From Rotaria sordida (taxonomy: Eukaryota > Rotifera > Eurotatoria > Philodinida > Philodinidae): a stretch of DNA of 64,000 nt. The stretch lies in the NCBI GenBank assembly GCA_905250125.1, contig CAJNOL010000344.1:64924-128923 (forward strand), in the 5' to 3' direction. Under the pieces are notes generated by a model. The model was not told the DNA's origin, did not search any database, and was given only the letters and a program-made list of their open reading frames with translations. Positions 1 through 12,823 of the stretch are shown here, piece by piece. Position numbers and translations under genes: made by a program. The number at the start of each line of letters is the position of its first letter. The first letter of the stretch is position 1.

Positions 1-402
1 CGAAATATAAGAATATGACATTATACAAGGCATAGAAGTTTGAAATTTTGTACGTAATCGTAAATAACTCTATGCATTATTATCGAATACTTGACTTTAA
101 AATACAACTTTTAGGGAGCAGACGAAAAAAAAACTTTTGTAGCACCCTATGTAAGTTTGTTTTACTTTATATAAATGAACTTTCTAGGTTCCATTCAAAG
201 CTAAAATAATTGTCGAAAGTATGAAAAATTTTTGTTTTGTTTTATTTCGTAAAACTGAACTTTGATTTTTTAGTTGAACGTGATATATTTAATGAAATAC
301 TATCTATCCTTTATCACTTTCAATGATTTTTGTTTTTGATTTGATTGATTGATTGTTTTTCAAAAATTTAGGTCGATAAAGTATAACGAAACATTTTAAA
401 AT
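1..402. other. upstream region, no gene recognised
   Basis: AT-rich sequence before the first exon of the ABCG gene. I see no open frame of useful length, no RNA gene and no clear repeat. It presumably holds the 5' UTR and promoter of the downstream gene, but no core element can be assigned with confidence. Confidence 0.4.
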
Positions 403-3400
403 ATGTCTCGAAAAAAGAAAAAAATTCAGATAACACTAAATGATTTTCTTACGAAATCATCTTATTGGGTAATCTGATTTTTCTATGTTCTTGTTGTCAT
501 CAGTCATTCACTTGCTATATTGTGAGTGTCATTCTAATAAATGTCAAAACTGATTTTATCATTTTGAATAAGACGTTTTTCGAATGATAATGAAAATTAA
601 CAGGGAAAAAACTCAGAAAGTAAAGTTATGTGAAAATATTGCATCAATATTATTGTATTAAACAGGTCGACCCTTTCTACTTGACGTCGCATATTTCCAA
701 CAAAAAGGTAAAAAAGGGTATTTTTATTATTGCGAAATAGAAATAAAAAAAGAAAGTATGCTAAAAATTTATTCTACACTAATCGAAATAAGACCGATAA
801 ATGTAATTTGACATAGCACTTATTAATAACTACAGGGTTCGTAAAGTGTATGAAAGATGATCATTTTTTAGACCTTTCTTTTCATTGTTCTGCTTGATTG
901 ACTATTCGTACGCGTTCTCGGCATACTTTAAGTTTGACAGTCAAGTATGATATAACTATGTTTTGTTATTTTGTTAGCTATATGCTTATTTTTGATGCAT
1001 CAATTAGTACACATTATTGACGATTATCAATAAAAAAAAAAAACAAACAAACTATGGTTTGTGACTGAATGAATTGTTTTTCGTTTGTCAACATCTTATA
1101 TTTATTTCTAATAGGCTCTCCAAGCACATGTAACTAGAAATAATCTTCGAAAGCCTCAAGTTTTAACTTTAGGCGATTATGTACGACAAAATGTATGTTC
1201 ATAATAAAAATGATACTCTTTTATTTTTGATTGAAATCTTTTTTTATTCAATAGAATTTAACTTGGAGTGGACAAAATTATGCAAATGTACAACGTGATC
1301 TTGATTGGTATCAATATGTAAGACGACAAGCAAATATGCCAATTCAACGTGGTATTCCTTATGGTAAAAGACCAAGGCCTAAAATTCAATCACGAACTCA
1401 AAGTGTAATTCTATCTAATAATAATAAGGTTGGTCTAAGTAAAATAAATTCTAATGCTCCATCAGTTACTTTAACATGGCTTGATTTACAAGCTGAAATA
1501 CCACCAAAAGATAAAGGTATTACACGAACAATAACAAAAGCACTTTGTCGAACGAAAGAAATTAGTGAATCAAAAATATTATTAAAAGGAGGTAAGAATT
1601 AAAAAAGATTACTTTTCTTCTTATTTAAAATTTTAATTAATTTAGTTAGTGGTATTGTTAAACCAGGTCAATTATTAGCTATAATGGGTGCTAGTGGTGC
1701 TGGTAAAACAACATTAATGAATCTTTTAGCACATCGTCGACCTGGTGCATTAAAAATTGCTGGTGAAGTAAGAGTAAATGGAACAAAAATGGGTCGATAT
1801 ATAAATCGAGTAGCTGGTTATGTTCAACAAGAAGAATTATTTATACCATCAATGACAACAAGAGAACATTTATATTTTCATGTATAATTATTTTTATATT
1901 TATGTCGAGTATTTCTCGTGAAAATTTTTCTTTAGGCTATGTTAAGATTAAATCGTGATATGTCAAAAGAACAACGTATTAATCGTGTTGAAGATTTATT
2001 GATTTTTGTAAGTAAATATAAGTTTGAAGAAATTTTAATTTTATTTTTTTGATATTTATCTTGAATAGTTAAACTTAAAAAAAGTTGAAAAAACAGTTAT
2101 TGGTCAACCTGGACTTATCAAAGGTTTATCTGGTGGTGAAAAGCGACGTTTACTTTTTGCTTCTGAAGTATGATTTCTGTTTTCTAATTATGATTGTAAT
2201 GATAGTTTAATTTGTCTATGAAAAAATAGGTACTTTGTGATCCACCATTATTATTCGCTGATGAAGTAATTTTTTTTTTTTAAGAAATTGTTTTCCAAAA
2301 GAAATATTTATTTTTTCTATGTTGCTGCAGCCAACATCAGGTCTTGATGGAAGTATGGCATTTACTATATGTGATGCAATGCGTAAATTATGTAATCAAG
2401 GTAAAACAATTGTATGTACAATTCATCAACCATCAAGTGAAATTTTTCAATTATTTGATACGTAAGTTTGAGTAATGTTTTTACTAGTTTTAAAGTTCTT
2501 ATATATTTTATATTTAGACTTTATTTATTGGCTGAGGGACGTGTGGCTTATTTTGGAGAAAGAAAAAACGCACAAACATTTTTTAGTGGGTAAGTCAATG
2601 AGATATATTATAGAAATTTTTCTTATATTTAATAATCAGTTGTCAAATATAGAAAAATTCAGTATAGAATTATTAGGAAATGCTGAACACTTTTTTTCAT
2701 GAATAATACGAAATAGTAAAATATTACATGATCAAGGTTATCGTAATATGGTACTTCTATCTTGTGGAATTAAAAAGCATCCTTATTGTTCGATATCTTC
2801 GTCTATTTTCTTTTACAATGGTTAGAATTAATACTTCAAATATGAGTAAACATTTTAGAGATTGACAATTTTAAGAGGAACATGAGACTGGAATACCAAC
2901 TTGAAGTTTGAATTCGATTAATAAAAATGAGAAAAAAAAATGTTTCCAATTTCTGTTCTTGAAAAATATCGTTGCAGTTCATGCAAACTTGTGATAAATG
3001 TTAAAATGTTTTATCATGACACTGAGGAATATTACTCGACAAGATACAAACAAACAAATTGATAATAGTAAAAAATGTTTTTACTCCCCTTCTATAGGTA
3101 TAAGGAAATAAGTTAACAGTTTAGTTTTTTCCATTAACATTAGAATTCAATGTAGTAAATGAATAGAAAGTTTTCTCCTGCTGAAATGATACAAGGATAA
3201 CAAATTAGGCATTATCTTATTCTAGTAAAAAATACTGAATTCTTATTAATAGTACTTGAGCACTCATTACGAGTAGAAACATTTTAAAGTCGGACACTTA
3301 GGTACTCAAGAAGTGCTTTCAATTAACTCACATCCTCAATAGTGAAACTGAAAATATAATTTTCTAAATCTGTAATAAACGAGAAAAATATTATGCCAAG

Positions 3401-5650
3401 CATCTAATTGAAATTCATTTCACTTTTATAACTTTAAAATAATTTATCGTATCAGAAATCCATTTTGTTATTTCTCGAAGCAAATCATATTGTCTTGTTT
3501 GTTATTACCAAATAAATTACATTAATAGGAAATGTATTTAACATAATAGAACAAAATGTTCACAACATGACGTTAATGAGTTTATCTGAAGTTAAAAATC
3601 ATCTTTGATATATAATATTGCTCCAAACCTAACACTTTTCCCTAGATCGAAGCTTTAAACGAATCACTTTATTCGCAATCAAGTTCAAGTAATTTCAATC
3701 GATATATAATAGAAATCAAAAGCTGTTGAGTCAGATCATAATAAAAAAAAGTGACTCTAGATGTTTGTTAACAGATACTATATCATAACTAGTGATGAGT
3801 AGGGCCAATCGTTTTTTATTCTAGTTTCACGCTTAGTGACACATGCACTAGCAAAAATGTGATATGATTTTCTAGCAGTGACAATAAGCTCGATATATTT
3901 TGCACAACTTGCATGAACTCTAGCATTCTTTCTCTTGGAGGTTCATTACTTTTTTTAATTTACTAATACCTTGTCTATTCTGCACGTTTATATGCTCGAC
4001 AATTGTGTGCTCTATGAAAATAAGAATTCGTTCTTCTATCAAAATTTTAATAGCACATATTGAAGTGATCGTTTAAAAAAGATATCATTCCCAATGAAAA
4101 AGTGATGGTTTTTGTTCCGATCTCGATGGAACCGAGACCAACTTACCCATATTTAATCATAACTTTATTTCTTTCTAGATTTACATTTGTCAATTGTTAA
4201 CTATTATATTTTTAGATTGGGTTTCAATGCACCAGATAATTACAATTTATCGGATTTTTATATACAAACATTAGCTATACTATCATTTAACAGAGAAAAT
4301 TCACTAGAACGTGTCAAAGTAAATATTAATAAAACAAATGAAAACAATTTTTCATTATTTTCTTGTTACATAGTATATTTGTGATGAATATGAAAAATCA
4401 CCACTTTATGCTGAACATATTGCCGAAGTTCAACCATATCATACTATTGATGATGATCAATCAGCTTCATCTAGTAGATTATTTAGTCGTTCACCAAAGT
4501 TTGTTGTCAATAATAAATATAAAGAGATCAAAACATAATTCATATTTAGATATAAAACTAATTTTTTCACTCAACTTCGTTGGTTATTATGGCGTTCATC
4601 TATTGATGCGTTTAAAAATCCATTTGAATTTCGTCTTCGTTTTATTTTATCTATAGTTATTAGTATTCTTTTTGGTCTTCTCTTCTTACGCTTACAATAT
4701 GATCAACAAGCATTTCAAAATATATCATCAGTTATATATTTGTTGATTATTAATATGTCATTTTTAACTGTTCAACACGGTTCTAATGTAATTTGAAATA
4801 AATATTTCTTAGATTTTTTTTAATTTTTAACTTTATTTTATTCTTTTTTTTTTGGCTAGAGTTATAATCGACAATTATCATTATTTTTCAAAGAACATGA
4901 TGATGGAATCTATCGTACAATACCGTATTATGTATCAAGATTTGTTCTAGAATTACCAGTAATTGGAATATCAGTGTTTGTATCGGGAACTATTGTTTAT
5001 TGGATGGCAAATTTATATAATAATGCTCGAACGTATTTTATTTTACAAGGTATTCTTATTTTATGTGGTCTAGTTGCAACCTCTGTGGGTAAATCAAATG
5101 GAACTAGAGGAAAATTATTGTATCTGATCTATATTGTTGTGTTCTAGGAGGGCTTATAGGAGTCTCTACACCATCACCTGATGCTGCTGCTGCATTTGTT
5201 GTTCCAATTGTTATTCCACTTCTTGTCTTTGGTGGTCTTTTCGTGAATATAAAGTAAAATAAAATAAAATGAAATAGAATATCGAGAAGTTTCTATGATT
5301 ATTCTTCTAGAACAATACCTAATTGGCTTATTTGGATAAAATATCTTTCATGGATGTATTATTCAAATGAAATGGCTTTAATTAATCAATGGAAAGATGT
5401 TCAATCACTTGAATGTAATCAAAAAGATAATACAACTTGTTATCATAATGGTACTGATATTATTAATTATTATGGTTTCAATAAAGTATGTAAAAAGAAA
5501 ATTTTTCTCAAACTATATTATATGAATATTATTTTTTAGAACAATTATTATCGTAATTTGGGTTTACTTTTTGCTCTTTTCGGTACTTTTCAAATTATTA
5601 GTCTTGTTGTTTTGTTATTACGAGCAAGATTTCAACGAAAAGCTGGATAA
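403..5650 (+). CDS. ABCG (white/scarlet-type) half-transporter
   Basis: Spliced model of 16 exons: 403-468, 1115-1192, 1255-1591, 1646-1881, 1936-2007, 2069-2167, 2230-2265, 2331-2461, 2518-2589, 4216-4318, 4374-4498, 4550-4787, 4860-5088, 5148-5253, 5311-5485, 5540-5650; 2214 nt, 737 aa. The nucleotide-binding domain comes first, as in ABCG proteins: Walker [10 protein letters not shown] (about 175-183), signature LSGGE (283-287), Walker B LLFADEPTSGLD (303-314) and H-loop histidine 340. A six-helix membrane domain follows (about 450-735), with an extracellular loop containing two cysteines near the end. It should dimerise and export lipids, pigment precursors or xenobiotics; the substrate cannot be told. 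The first two exons encode a basic N-terminal extension with no match I recognise. They fit in phase, but the start is the least certain part. Intron 9 is unusually long (1.6 kb). Confidence 0.9.
2590..4215 (+). other. long intron 9 of the ABCG gene
   Basis: This 1.6 kb intron contrasts with the roughly 50 bp introns around it. It is AT-rich and I found no conserved coding stretch or clear terminal repeats. It lies immediately upstream of the exons that are duplicated at 7.9-9.1 kb. Confidence 0.5.
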
Positions 5651-5871
5651 ATATTTACATTAAATTGTTTATTTCTGATATTATATTGATTTTGATTTGT
5701 TGTACAAACTATTTATAAATAATCACGAATTCTCCATAATAAATGGCCTACTTCTGTATCAATGCAAGGATATACTACTTATCCATTTGTTTTTTGACTA
5801 ACTTTTATGTCCATATGTTTAAATACTAGAAGCTGTCATCGCTATAAGTTCTTTTTAAATTAATTTACGAG

Positions 5872-7450
5872 ATGAAATCCGAAGAATTTCGAAAAATAGT
5901 AGTGCGAATGACTGATGATGTGATATCATCGTATCATATTGCTAAACAATTACCAAAGGTGATCTTCGATCGTACAATCAGATAATGACAACATTTATAT
6001 AAAACAACAGACGAAAATTGATTTGAAAACAGCTGTTGATAGATTCAGAACTATACGAACAAAATACATCATCCCTAAGGTATAGCATAGGTTTATTTTT
6101 AAAAAAACTACGAAGTGTAAGACAATTGGATAAATCACCTGAACTTAATTATATGCAAAACAAATAGTGTAGGTGAAATTTTTTGAAGTTTTACAAACAT
6201 CAGATTGTATGCACAATCATGCACAGATTAAATATGTTACTAAGAAATTAGATAGAAGAATAGACACTATCTGTATTACTTTCTATAATCATATATTGAT
6301 TACTAAACCATAATATCCCGTATGCAGTTCGAAACAAAATTTCATGTATAATTTTTATAGAACACGACTTTTTATATAATCTTACACGAATTCGAAAGAT
6401 CGACCAGTAAAGTCTTAAATGAACTTTTAAAAATCAGCGCAAGATCTTACCGTCCCATTGTTTGATTTAAGTTGGCTTGAAAATGATTTTTAGTTTGGTT
6501 AGACATTAGACAAATACATTGTTCATGTCGTTCTGACGATTGTAATACATTGGATTACTGTTCACAAAAATATATTCGAAATAAATATTTAAAAAAATGT
6601 ACACTATCGTCGATTTTAAATTAAAAGTCGTATGTAAAATATCTACATTTTGACAGATCTAATGAAAAAGATATGATTAGGAAGAAGAAACCGAAAGTGT
6701 TTGAAAATATGGATGTAGTAATAGCTGTTGTAATATATACATTCTGTAACGTTCAACAAGATGATTACTTTTATGTCATGTAATCGACATGCAGAGATAC
6801 AAATATAAAACTATTCACATTTTATTGATTAAGATAACTGAAACATTAGATTGAGCATTGTATTAAGGACATGTCAAAATTATTGAGATTCATATTATAT
6901 CATAGTCAGAGAAACTTGTTAGAGAATTCTTTTTTTATACATACGTATAATATTATTAATGCTCTATCTGTATCTATTGTAGAATAATTATTAGAATGAA
7001 ATTATTTTATAAAAAAAAAACTCCAATAGCAGTTATGTACTCTTATTTCCAAACGAATAAAAGAAAATATTTGTTTTCACATAAAAAATGTGAACCTCGT
7101 TCTTGATAAATTATATTCTGCTTACGACAACGAACCTCTATCATATAATACAAATGCAAAATGGTTAAAATGGTTTTATGAAAATTACGAAGAAATCAAA
7201 CATGAGACATAATTTTTCTAATCTATAATGAAGATGTCATCTGAAAATATTGATTAAGTCCATTGTCTTATTGGTGATGATATTCATCGCGTGATTGACG
7301 AAATTAAAGTGAACAATCCTATGATCAGTAATACTATTAAATAAATCAATTTTGAGCTTTTGAGATTAAGAAAATAAAATACTGCTCTTTGAATCCCTAA
7401 AAACAGTTAACTGATACTCGACGTGTTGAGTAAATCTAAATAAGCAAAGA
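5872..7450 (+). mobile_element. decayed mariner/Tc1-like transposon relics
   Basis: Two stretches read like fragments of mariner-type transposases with many stops. Around 5872-5970 a frame starting at an ATG gives a helix-turn-helix-like stretch with the motif SYHIAKQL. Around 7110-7440 a broken + frame gives WLKWFYENYEEI, then ENID..HCLIGDDIHRVIDEI, then LLRLRKIKYC and QLTDTRRVE. This order resembles the paired HTH and linker region of mariner transposases, including the conserved stretch before the catalytic domain. No intact frame and no terminal repeats were found, so the element is dead. The two stretches may come from different insertions. The rest of 5651-7890 shows nothing recognisable. 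Confidence 0.4.
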
Positions 7451-7892
7451 TTTTACAAAATTTGAACACATAGCATGGCGATGATGTGATCTGATACATG
7501 TGCTGTCAAATATCGTTATAGCAATACCAAACTGCATGAATCATAAAGATATTTATAATTATCTTAAATCAACAGATTTCCACAATTGTTGGATAACCAT
7601 CAAATTTTTTCAGACCTGTCAGTGCATTATTTTTGGCTATATGATTCCGCCCAATGGAACTTAATCAAACAGCAGTACAACTAAGAATGATTGTATTGTA
7701 TTGCGACGAAGATACTCAGTATGTTAAGTAAAGATAAATTAAATAAAACACATTGAACCGTCGACTTAAAGGAATGTGAATGTGTGTAAATAATCAGGGT
7801 TATTTTGACTAACTTGTTTCTAGGTTTGTTTATCGACGAAGTCTCGTTACATTCGTTATATCTGAAGTACTAATGTTTACATTTGATATTTT

Positions 7893-9150
7893 TGAAGCCG
7901 GATAATTGCAAATTATCGGATTTTTATATACAAACATTAGCTATATCACCATTCAACACAGAAAATTTACTAGAACGTGTCAAAAGAAATATTAATAAAA
8001 GAAATGACAACACTTTTTTCGTTACTTAACTTCATTGGTTATTATGCCATTCGTCTGTTGATACGTTTAAAAATCCATTTGAATTTCGTCTTCATTTTAT
8101 TTTTATCTATAATTATTGATATTCTTTTCTTGCACTTAGATTATAATCAACAAGCATTTCAAAACATATCATCAATTATACTTATACTTATTATTAATAT
8201 TACATTTTCAACTGTACAAGATAATACTGATGTAATTTACAATAAAATTTTTTTACTTTATATTGATATTTTATTTTAGAGATATGGTCGATAATTATTA
8301 TTATTTTCAAAAAGAACATGATGATGAAATCTATCGTACGATATCGTATTAGGTGTCAAAATTTCTTGTAGAAGTATCTACATATGCATTATCACTGTTT
8401 GTTTAGGAAACTATTGTTTATTGAATGGTAAATGTATATAATAATGTTAGAAGATTTTTTTTAATTTTTATTTTACAAGATATTCTTATTTTATGTACTT
8501 TTGTTTCACTCTCTGTGGATAAGTCAAATAGAATAAACAAAACTTATTGTATTTAAAATATAATATTCTATTAGGAGCGATAATAGGGTCACTTCGACAT
8601 CGTTTGATATTCCCAATGCACCTGCTGTTCCAATTGTTATTTCACTTCGTGTCTTTGGTGGCTTTTTCATAGATACAAAGTAAATTAAAATGAAATAGAA
8701 TACTGAGAAACTAATACTATTGTCTTTCTTTTTCTAGAACAATACCTAATTGAGTTCTTTGGATAAAATATCTTTTATGGTTTTATTATTTAAATGAAAT
8801 AGCTTTACTTAATAAGAAGATGTTGAATTCCTTGAGTGTGATCAAACAGGTGATACAACTTGTTTTCTTACTGGTGATGATGTTATTAATTATTATGATT
8901 TCAGAAAAGTATGTAGAAAGAAAATTTTTCTCAAGTTGTATTATATCAGTATTTCTCGTTTAGAGCAATTATTATCGTAATTTAGATTTACTTTTTTTCT
9001 TGGTTTTCGACTTGTTAATCTTGGTATTCTTATATTATGAACAAAATTTCAACGAAAAAACTGCATAAATATTTAATATACATTGTTTATTTCTATTTTT
9101 ATGTATGCATTTTGATTTGTTCTATAAACGATTCATAAATAGTACTAAAA
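7893..9150 (+). pseudogene. decayed partial duplicate of the ABCG gene
   Basis: Nucleotide-level copy of the 3' half of the upstream ABCG gene, from exon 10 (4230 onward) through the stop and about 70 bp of 3' flank. Recognisable blocks: 7906-7985 matches exon 10, 8000-8232 matches exon 12, 8280-8520 matches exon 13, 8575-8690 matches exon 14, 8738-8910 matches exon 15 and 8960-9066 matches exon 16. Exon 11 is missing. Premature stops, small indels and loss of splice sites prevent translation, for example TAG within the former exon 13 and exon 14 blocks. Intron remnants are retained, so this is a DNA-level tandem duplication and not a retrocopy. The ATP-binding domain was either never copied or has been lost. 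Confidence 0.85.
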
Positions 9151-9629
9151 GAAGTATAGGGAAAAAAATATATTCTCTTCTTGGTATGTTATGTATCTGT
9201 ATAATCTATAACTATTTATTATCATCATATTATCAACGGGTTTCTTTCCGCACTTTGTCTATTTGTCAGAAGAAACCAATAAGAATTTATATTTCTTCTC
9301 GTATTTTTTTGGTCAAGGAACTTTTTCTGTTTTTGTTAGAAAGAACTTCAACAATATTGCACGTCGAATAGTAAGGTAATATTTCAATAAAATATAGGTA
9401 TACTCAAACAACTGCTTTTTTTCTTTCTGATTTGTCTTCACTATTTCTAACATTGAAAAATATTAGGCATGCCCATATACATAAGTAAATGACTCCATCT
9501 CTTACCTTACATTCTTCTCATTCTTTTTTCTTCCTTTCTTTTGCTCTTACTCTCTGTCACATCGATTTGCATTATATATAGCCTTGATTTTGCGTATGTA
9601 CGATGATGATCATCATCATCATCTCACAT

Positions 9630-9802
9630 GTACACATATATATACATATATATATATATATCTATATATAAGTCATCTAATCGAGAAGGTGAGAGAAAGT
9701 ACGAGAGCATTACGCGGGCATATTTACGCGCTTCGTTCACTATTCATCTATTTTCTTAGTTTGACTTCAATTTATATTATATATATATATATATATATAT
9801 AA
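9630..9802. repeat. AT dinucleotide microsatellites upstream of HSP70
   Basis: Two runs of alternating TA/AT, around 9633-9670 and 9777-9802, flank a short, more GC-containing patch (about 9695-9740). They end a few bases before the HSP70 start codon, so they lie in the 5' UTR or proximal promoter. I found no convincing heat-shock element array next to them. Confidence 0.7.
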
Positions 9803-9815
9803 TATACTTCAGATC

Positions 9816-12800
9816 ATGTCTCGTTCCGGTGCTAATAGAAAACAAAGCAAAGCAATTGGAATTGATTTAGGTACAACATATTCATGTGTTGGTGTATTTC
9901 AACATGGTAAAGTTGAAATAATTGCCAATGATCAAGGAAATCGAACAACACCATCTTATGTTGCATTTACTGATACTGAACGTTTAATTGGTGATGCTGC
10001 CAAAAATCAAGCAGCTATGAATCCATCAAATACAATATTTGATGCTAAACGTTTAATAGGACGACGTTTTGATGATGATACTGTACAAAAAGATATTAAA
10101 TTATGGCCATTTAAAGTTATTAATGGTAAAGATCGAAAACCATTGATTGAAGTTCAATATAAAGGTGAAAGAAAGGTATGATAACAGAAAAAAAAACAAG
10201 AACAATGAATTAAAAAATAAAAAAAAAAGTCAGTACTTTTCTTTATTTTAAATTTAGCTTTTTTCACCAGAAGAAATTTCTTCAATGGTATTAACAAAAA
10301 TGAAAGAAACAGCTGATGCTTTCTTAGGTACAACGATCAGACAAGCTGTTATTACAGTACCTGCCTATTTCAATGACTCACAACGACAGGTACGAAAAAA
10401 ACAAACATACAATAGAATCTTAGAAATCAATCAATATATTTCTTTGTACACAATAAGCATTTGTTTTCTACAATAATTCGAAAATATTCGTTTTATTTTC
10501 GAATTAGAAACAAAAAAAGAAATATTTCAAATGAATATTACAAAAAAAAAAATCTAATAGATAATCTTTCTCTCTATTAATGAAATCCTATTACATTTAA
10601 GTCTTTGAAAGTCCAAAGATACAAAGTATCTTTTTTTGTGGCGAGGAGGAGTAGTCAATGACATAAGCTATAAAAAAATACTTTATATCAAATAGCCTTG
10701 TTTATAATATCATTAGCATCTCTTATCTTTGTAACGGTCCATATATGTATATGTGATAACTAACTACCAGTGGTTTTTTTTTTTTTGAAGAATGTCATAA
10801 TACATACTGATTCATTGTAATTAAGTCCAAGAATAAAAAGTTAACATAAATAGAACGAAATGATATTTGGAGAAAATTATTCTAAATATATATATCCTAA
10901 AAATTCAAATAAAATTTTCTCTTGATTAAAAAATAAAAAACATATGAAATCATATTTATTGAATATAATTTATGTAAAATAAATTCTATTATATTTTAAG
11001 GCAACAAAAGATGCAGGTACAATTGCTGGTCTTGATGTTCTTCGTATAATAAATGAACCAACAGCTGCAGCACTTGCATATGGTCTTGAAAAAAGACTTC
11101 AACGTGATCAAAATATTCTTATTTATGATCTTGGCGGTGGAACATTTGATGTATCAGTTTTAACAATAAGTGGTAGCGATGCTGGTAGTGGTTCTGTATT
11201 TGAAGTAAAATCTACTGGTAAGAAAAATTTAATAAAAAAGAAATATTACAAAATAATTTTTCTTTTATTTTTAGCTGGAGATACACATTTAGGTGGTGAA
11301 GATTTTGATAATCGTTTAGTACAACATTTTGTTGAAGAATTTCGTCGTAAACATGGTAAAGATATAGCAAAACATACAAAAGCTGTACGTCGTTTACGAA
11401 GTGCATGTGAACGTGCTAAACGAACATTATCATCATCAACAACAGCTTCAATTGAAATTGATTCACTATTTGATGGAATCGATTTTAATACACAAATAAG
11501 TCGTGCTCGTTTTGAAGAACTTAATATGGTAATTCAAAAGAGAAATATATAAAGATTTTATAATTATTCTTTTTCTTTTTATTGTTGTTTTATGTATTAG
11601 GATATGTTTCGAAGTACAATAGGTCCTGTTGAACAAGCACTTCGTGATGCTAAATTACAAAAACATGATATTGAAGAAGTTGTTTTAGTTGGTGGTTCAA
11701 CACGTATACCAAAAGTTCAACAATTATTATCAGATTTTTTTAATGGTAAAAGTTTAAATAAAAATATTAATCCTGATGAAGCTGTTGCATATGGTGCTGC
11801 TGTACAAGCTGCTATACTTACAGGTATTTCAAAAGAGAAAAACAAAACAAAAGCAAAGAAAATTTAATTTATTTTTATATATTTAAAATTTTAGGTGATC
11901 AAAGTGAAATGATTAAAGATGTTTTACTTATTGATGTAACACCATTATCAATGGGTATTGAAACAGCTGGTGGTATTATGACAAAATTAATTGAACGTAA
12001 TCAACGTATTCCATATAAAAAAGCACAATTATTTACAACATATGCAGATAATCAAGTTCGAATAAAAGATTAAAATAATAAATTAAATTCTTTTATTTTA
12101 TTTTGTTTTTATTTTAGCCAGCAGTTACTATTCAAGTCTATGAAGGTGAACGTTCAATGACAAGAGATAATCATTTATTGGGTAAATTTGATCTTGAAGG
12201 CATTCCGCCAGCACCACGTGGTGTACCACAAATTGAAGTTACATTTGATTTAGATGCAAATGGTAAGAGATAAAAAAAACAAAAAGATTAAATGAAATTT
12301 ATTTATTTTTAATGCAGGTATTCTTCATGTAACTGCTGAAGATAAAAGTACAGGACGAAATAAAAGAATTGAAATTAAAAATGATAAAGGACGTTTATCA
12401 CAAGCTGAAATTCAACGTATGGTTAATGATGCCGAAAAATATCGTGAAGAAGATGAACAAGCACGTGAACGTGTCAATGCACGTAATCGTCTTGAAACAT
12501 ATTTATATTCATGTAAACAAGCTGTAGAAAATTATAATGGTTCAGCTATAACAGATTCTGATAAATCAACAGTTTTAAATGCTTGTGATGAAGTACAAAA
12601 ATGGTTAGATAGAAATCAATTAGCTGATAAAGATGAAATTGAACATCATTATTCAGAATTAGAAAGAAAATGTCAACGTGTTATGACAAAAATGCATGGT
12701 GGTGGTAGTAGCAGTGGTGGTGGTGGTGGTGGTGGTGGTTCTGATAGACAACAGTATAATCGAAATGAAAGTCATAGTGGATCTGGTGGATATTCTGGTC

Positions 12801-12823
12801 CACGAGTAGAAGAAGTTGATTAG
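9816..12823 (+). CDS. cytosolic HSP70 chaperone
   Basis: Eight exons: 9816-10175, 10258-10389, 11001-11217, 11275-11528, 11601-11823, 11895-12055, 12118-12262, 12318-12823; 665 aa. ATP-driven chaperone that binds exposed hydrophobic peptides. All three HSP70 signatures are present: [10 protein letters not shown] (about 14-23), [12 protein letters not shown], and [17 protein letters not shown]. The interdomain region [14 protein letters not shown] and the substrate-binding domain follow. The C-terminal tail has a glycine run, coded by a GGT repeat at about 12699-12740, and ends VEEVD, the motif that recruits TPR co-chaperones and marks cytosolic/nuclear HSP70. Seven introns are unusual for a strictly heat-inducible HSP70, so a constitutive Hsc70-like role is possible. 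Intron 2 is 611 bp; the others are 56-83 bp. The ATG lies just after a TA repeat. Confidence 0.97.

Noticed and set aside
9105..9371. 88-residue frame after the ABCG pseudogene
   Set aside because: Starts within the duplicated 3' flank, has no domain, and composition is that of the surrounding non-coding DNA.
9370..9815. Heat-shock element array upstream of HSP70
   Set aside because: Single near matches such as around 9345 have the wrong spacing; no run of three alternating GAA/TTC units was found.
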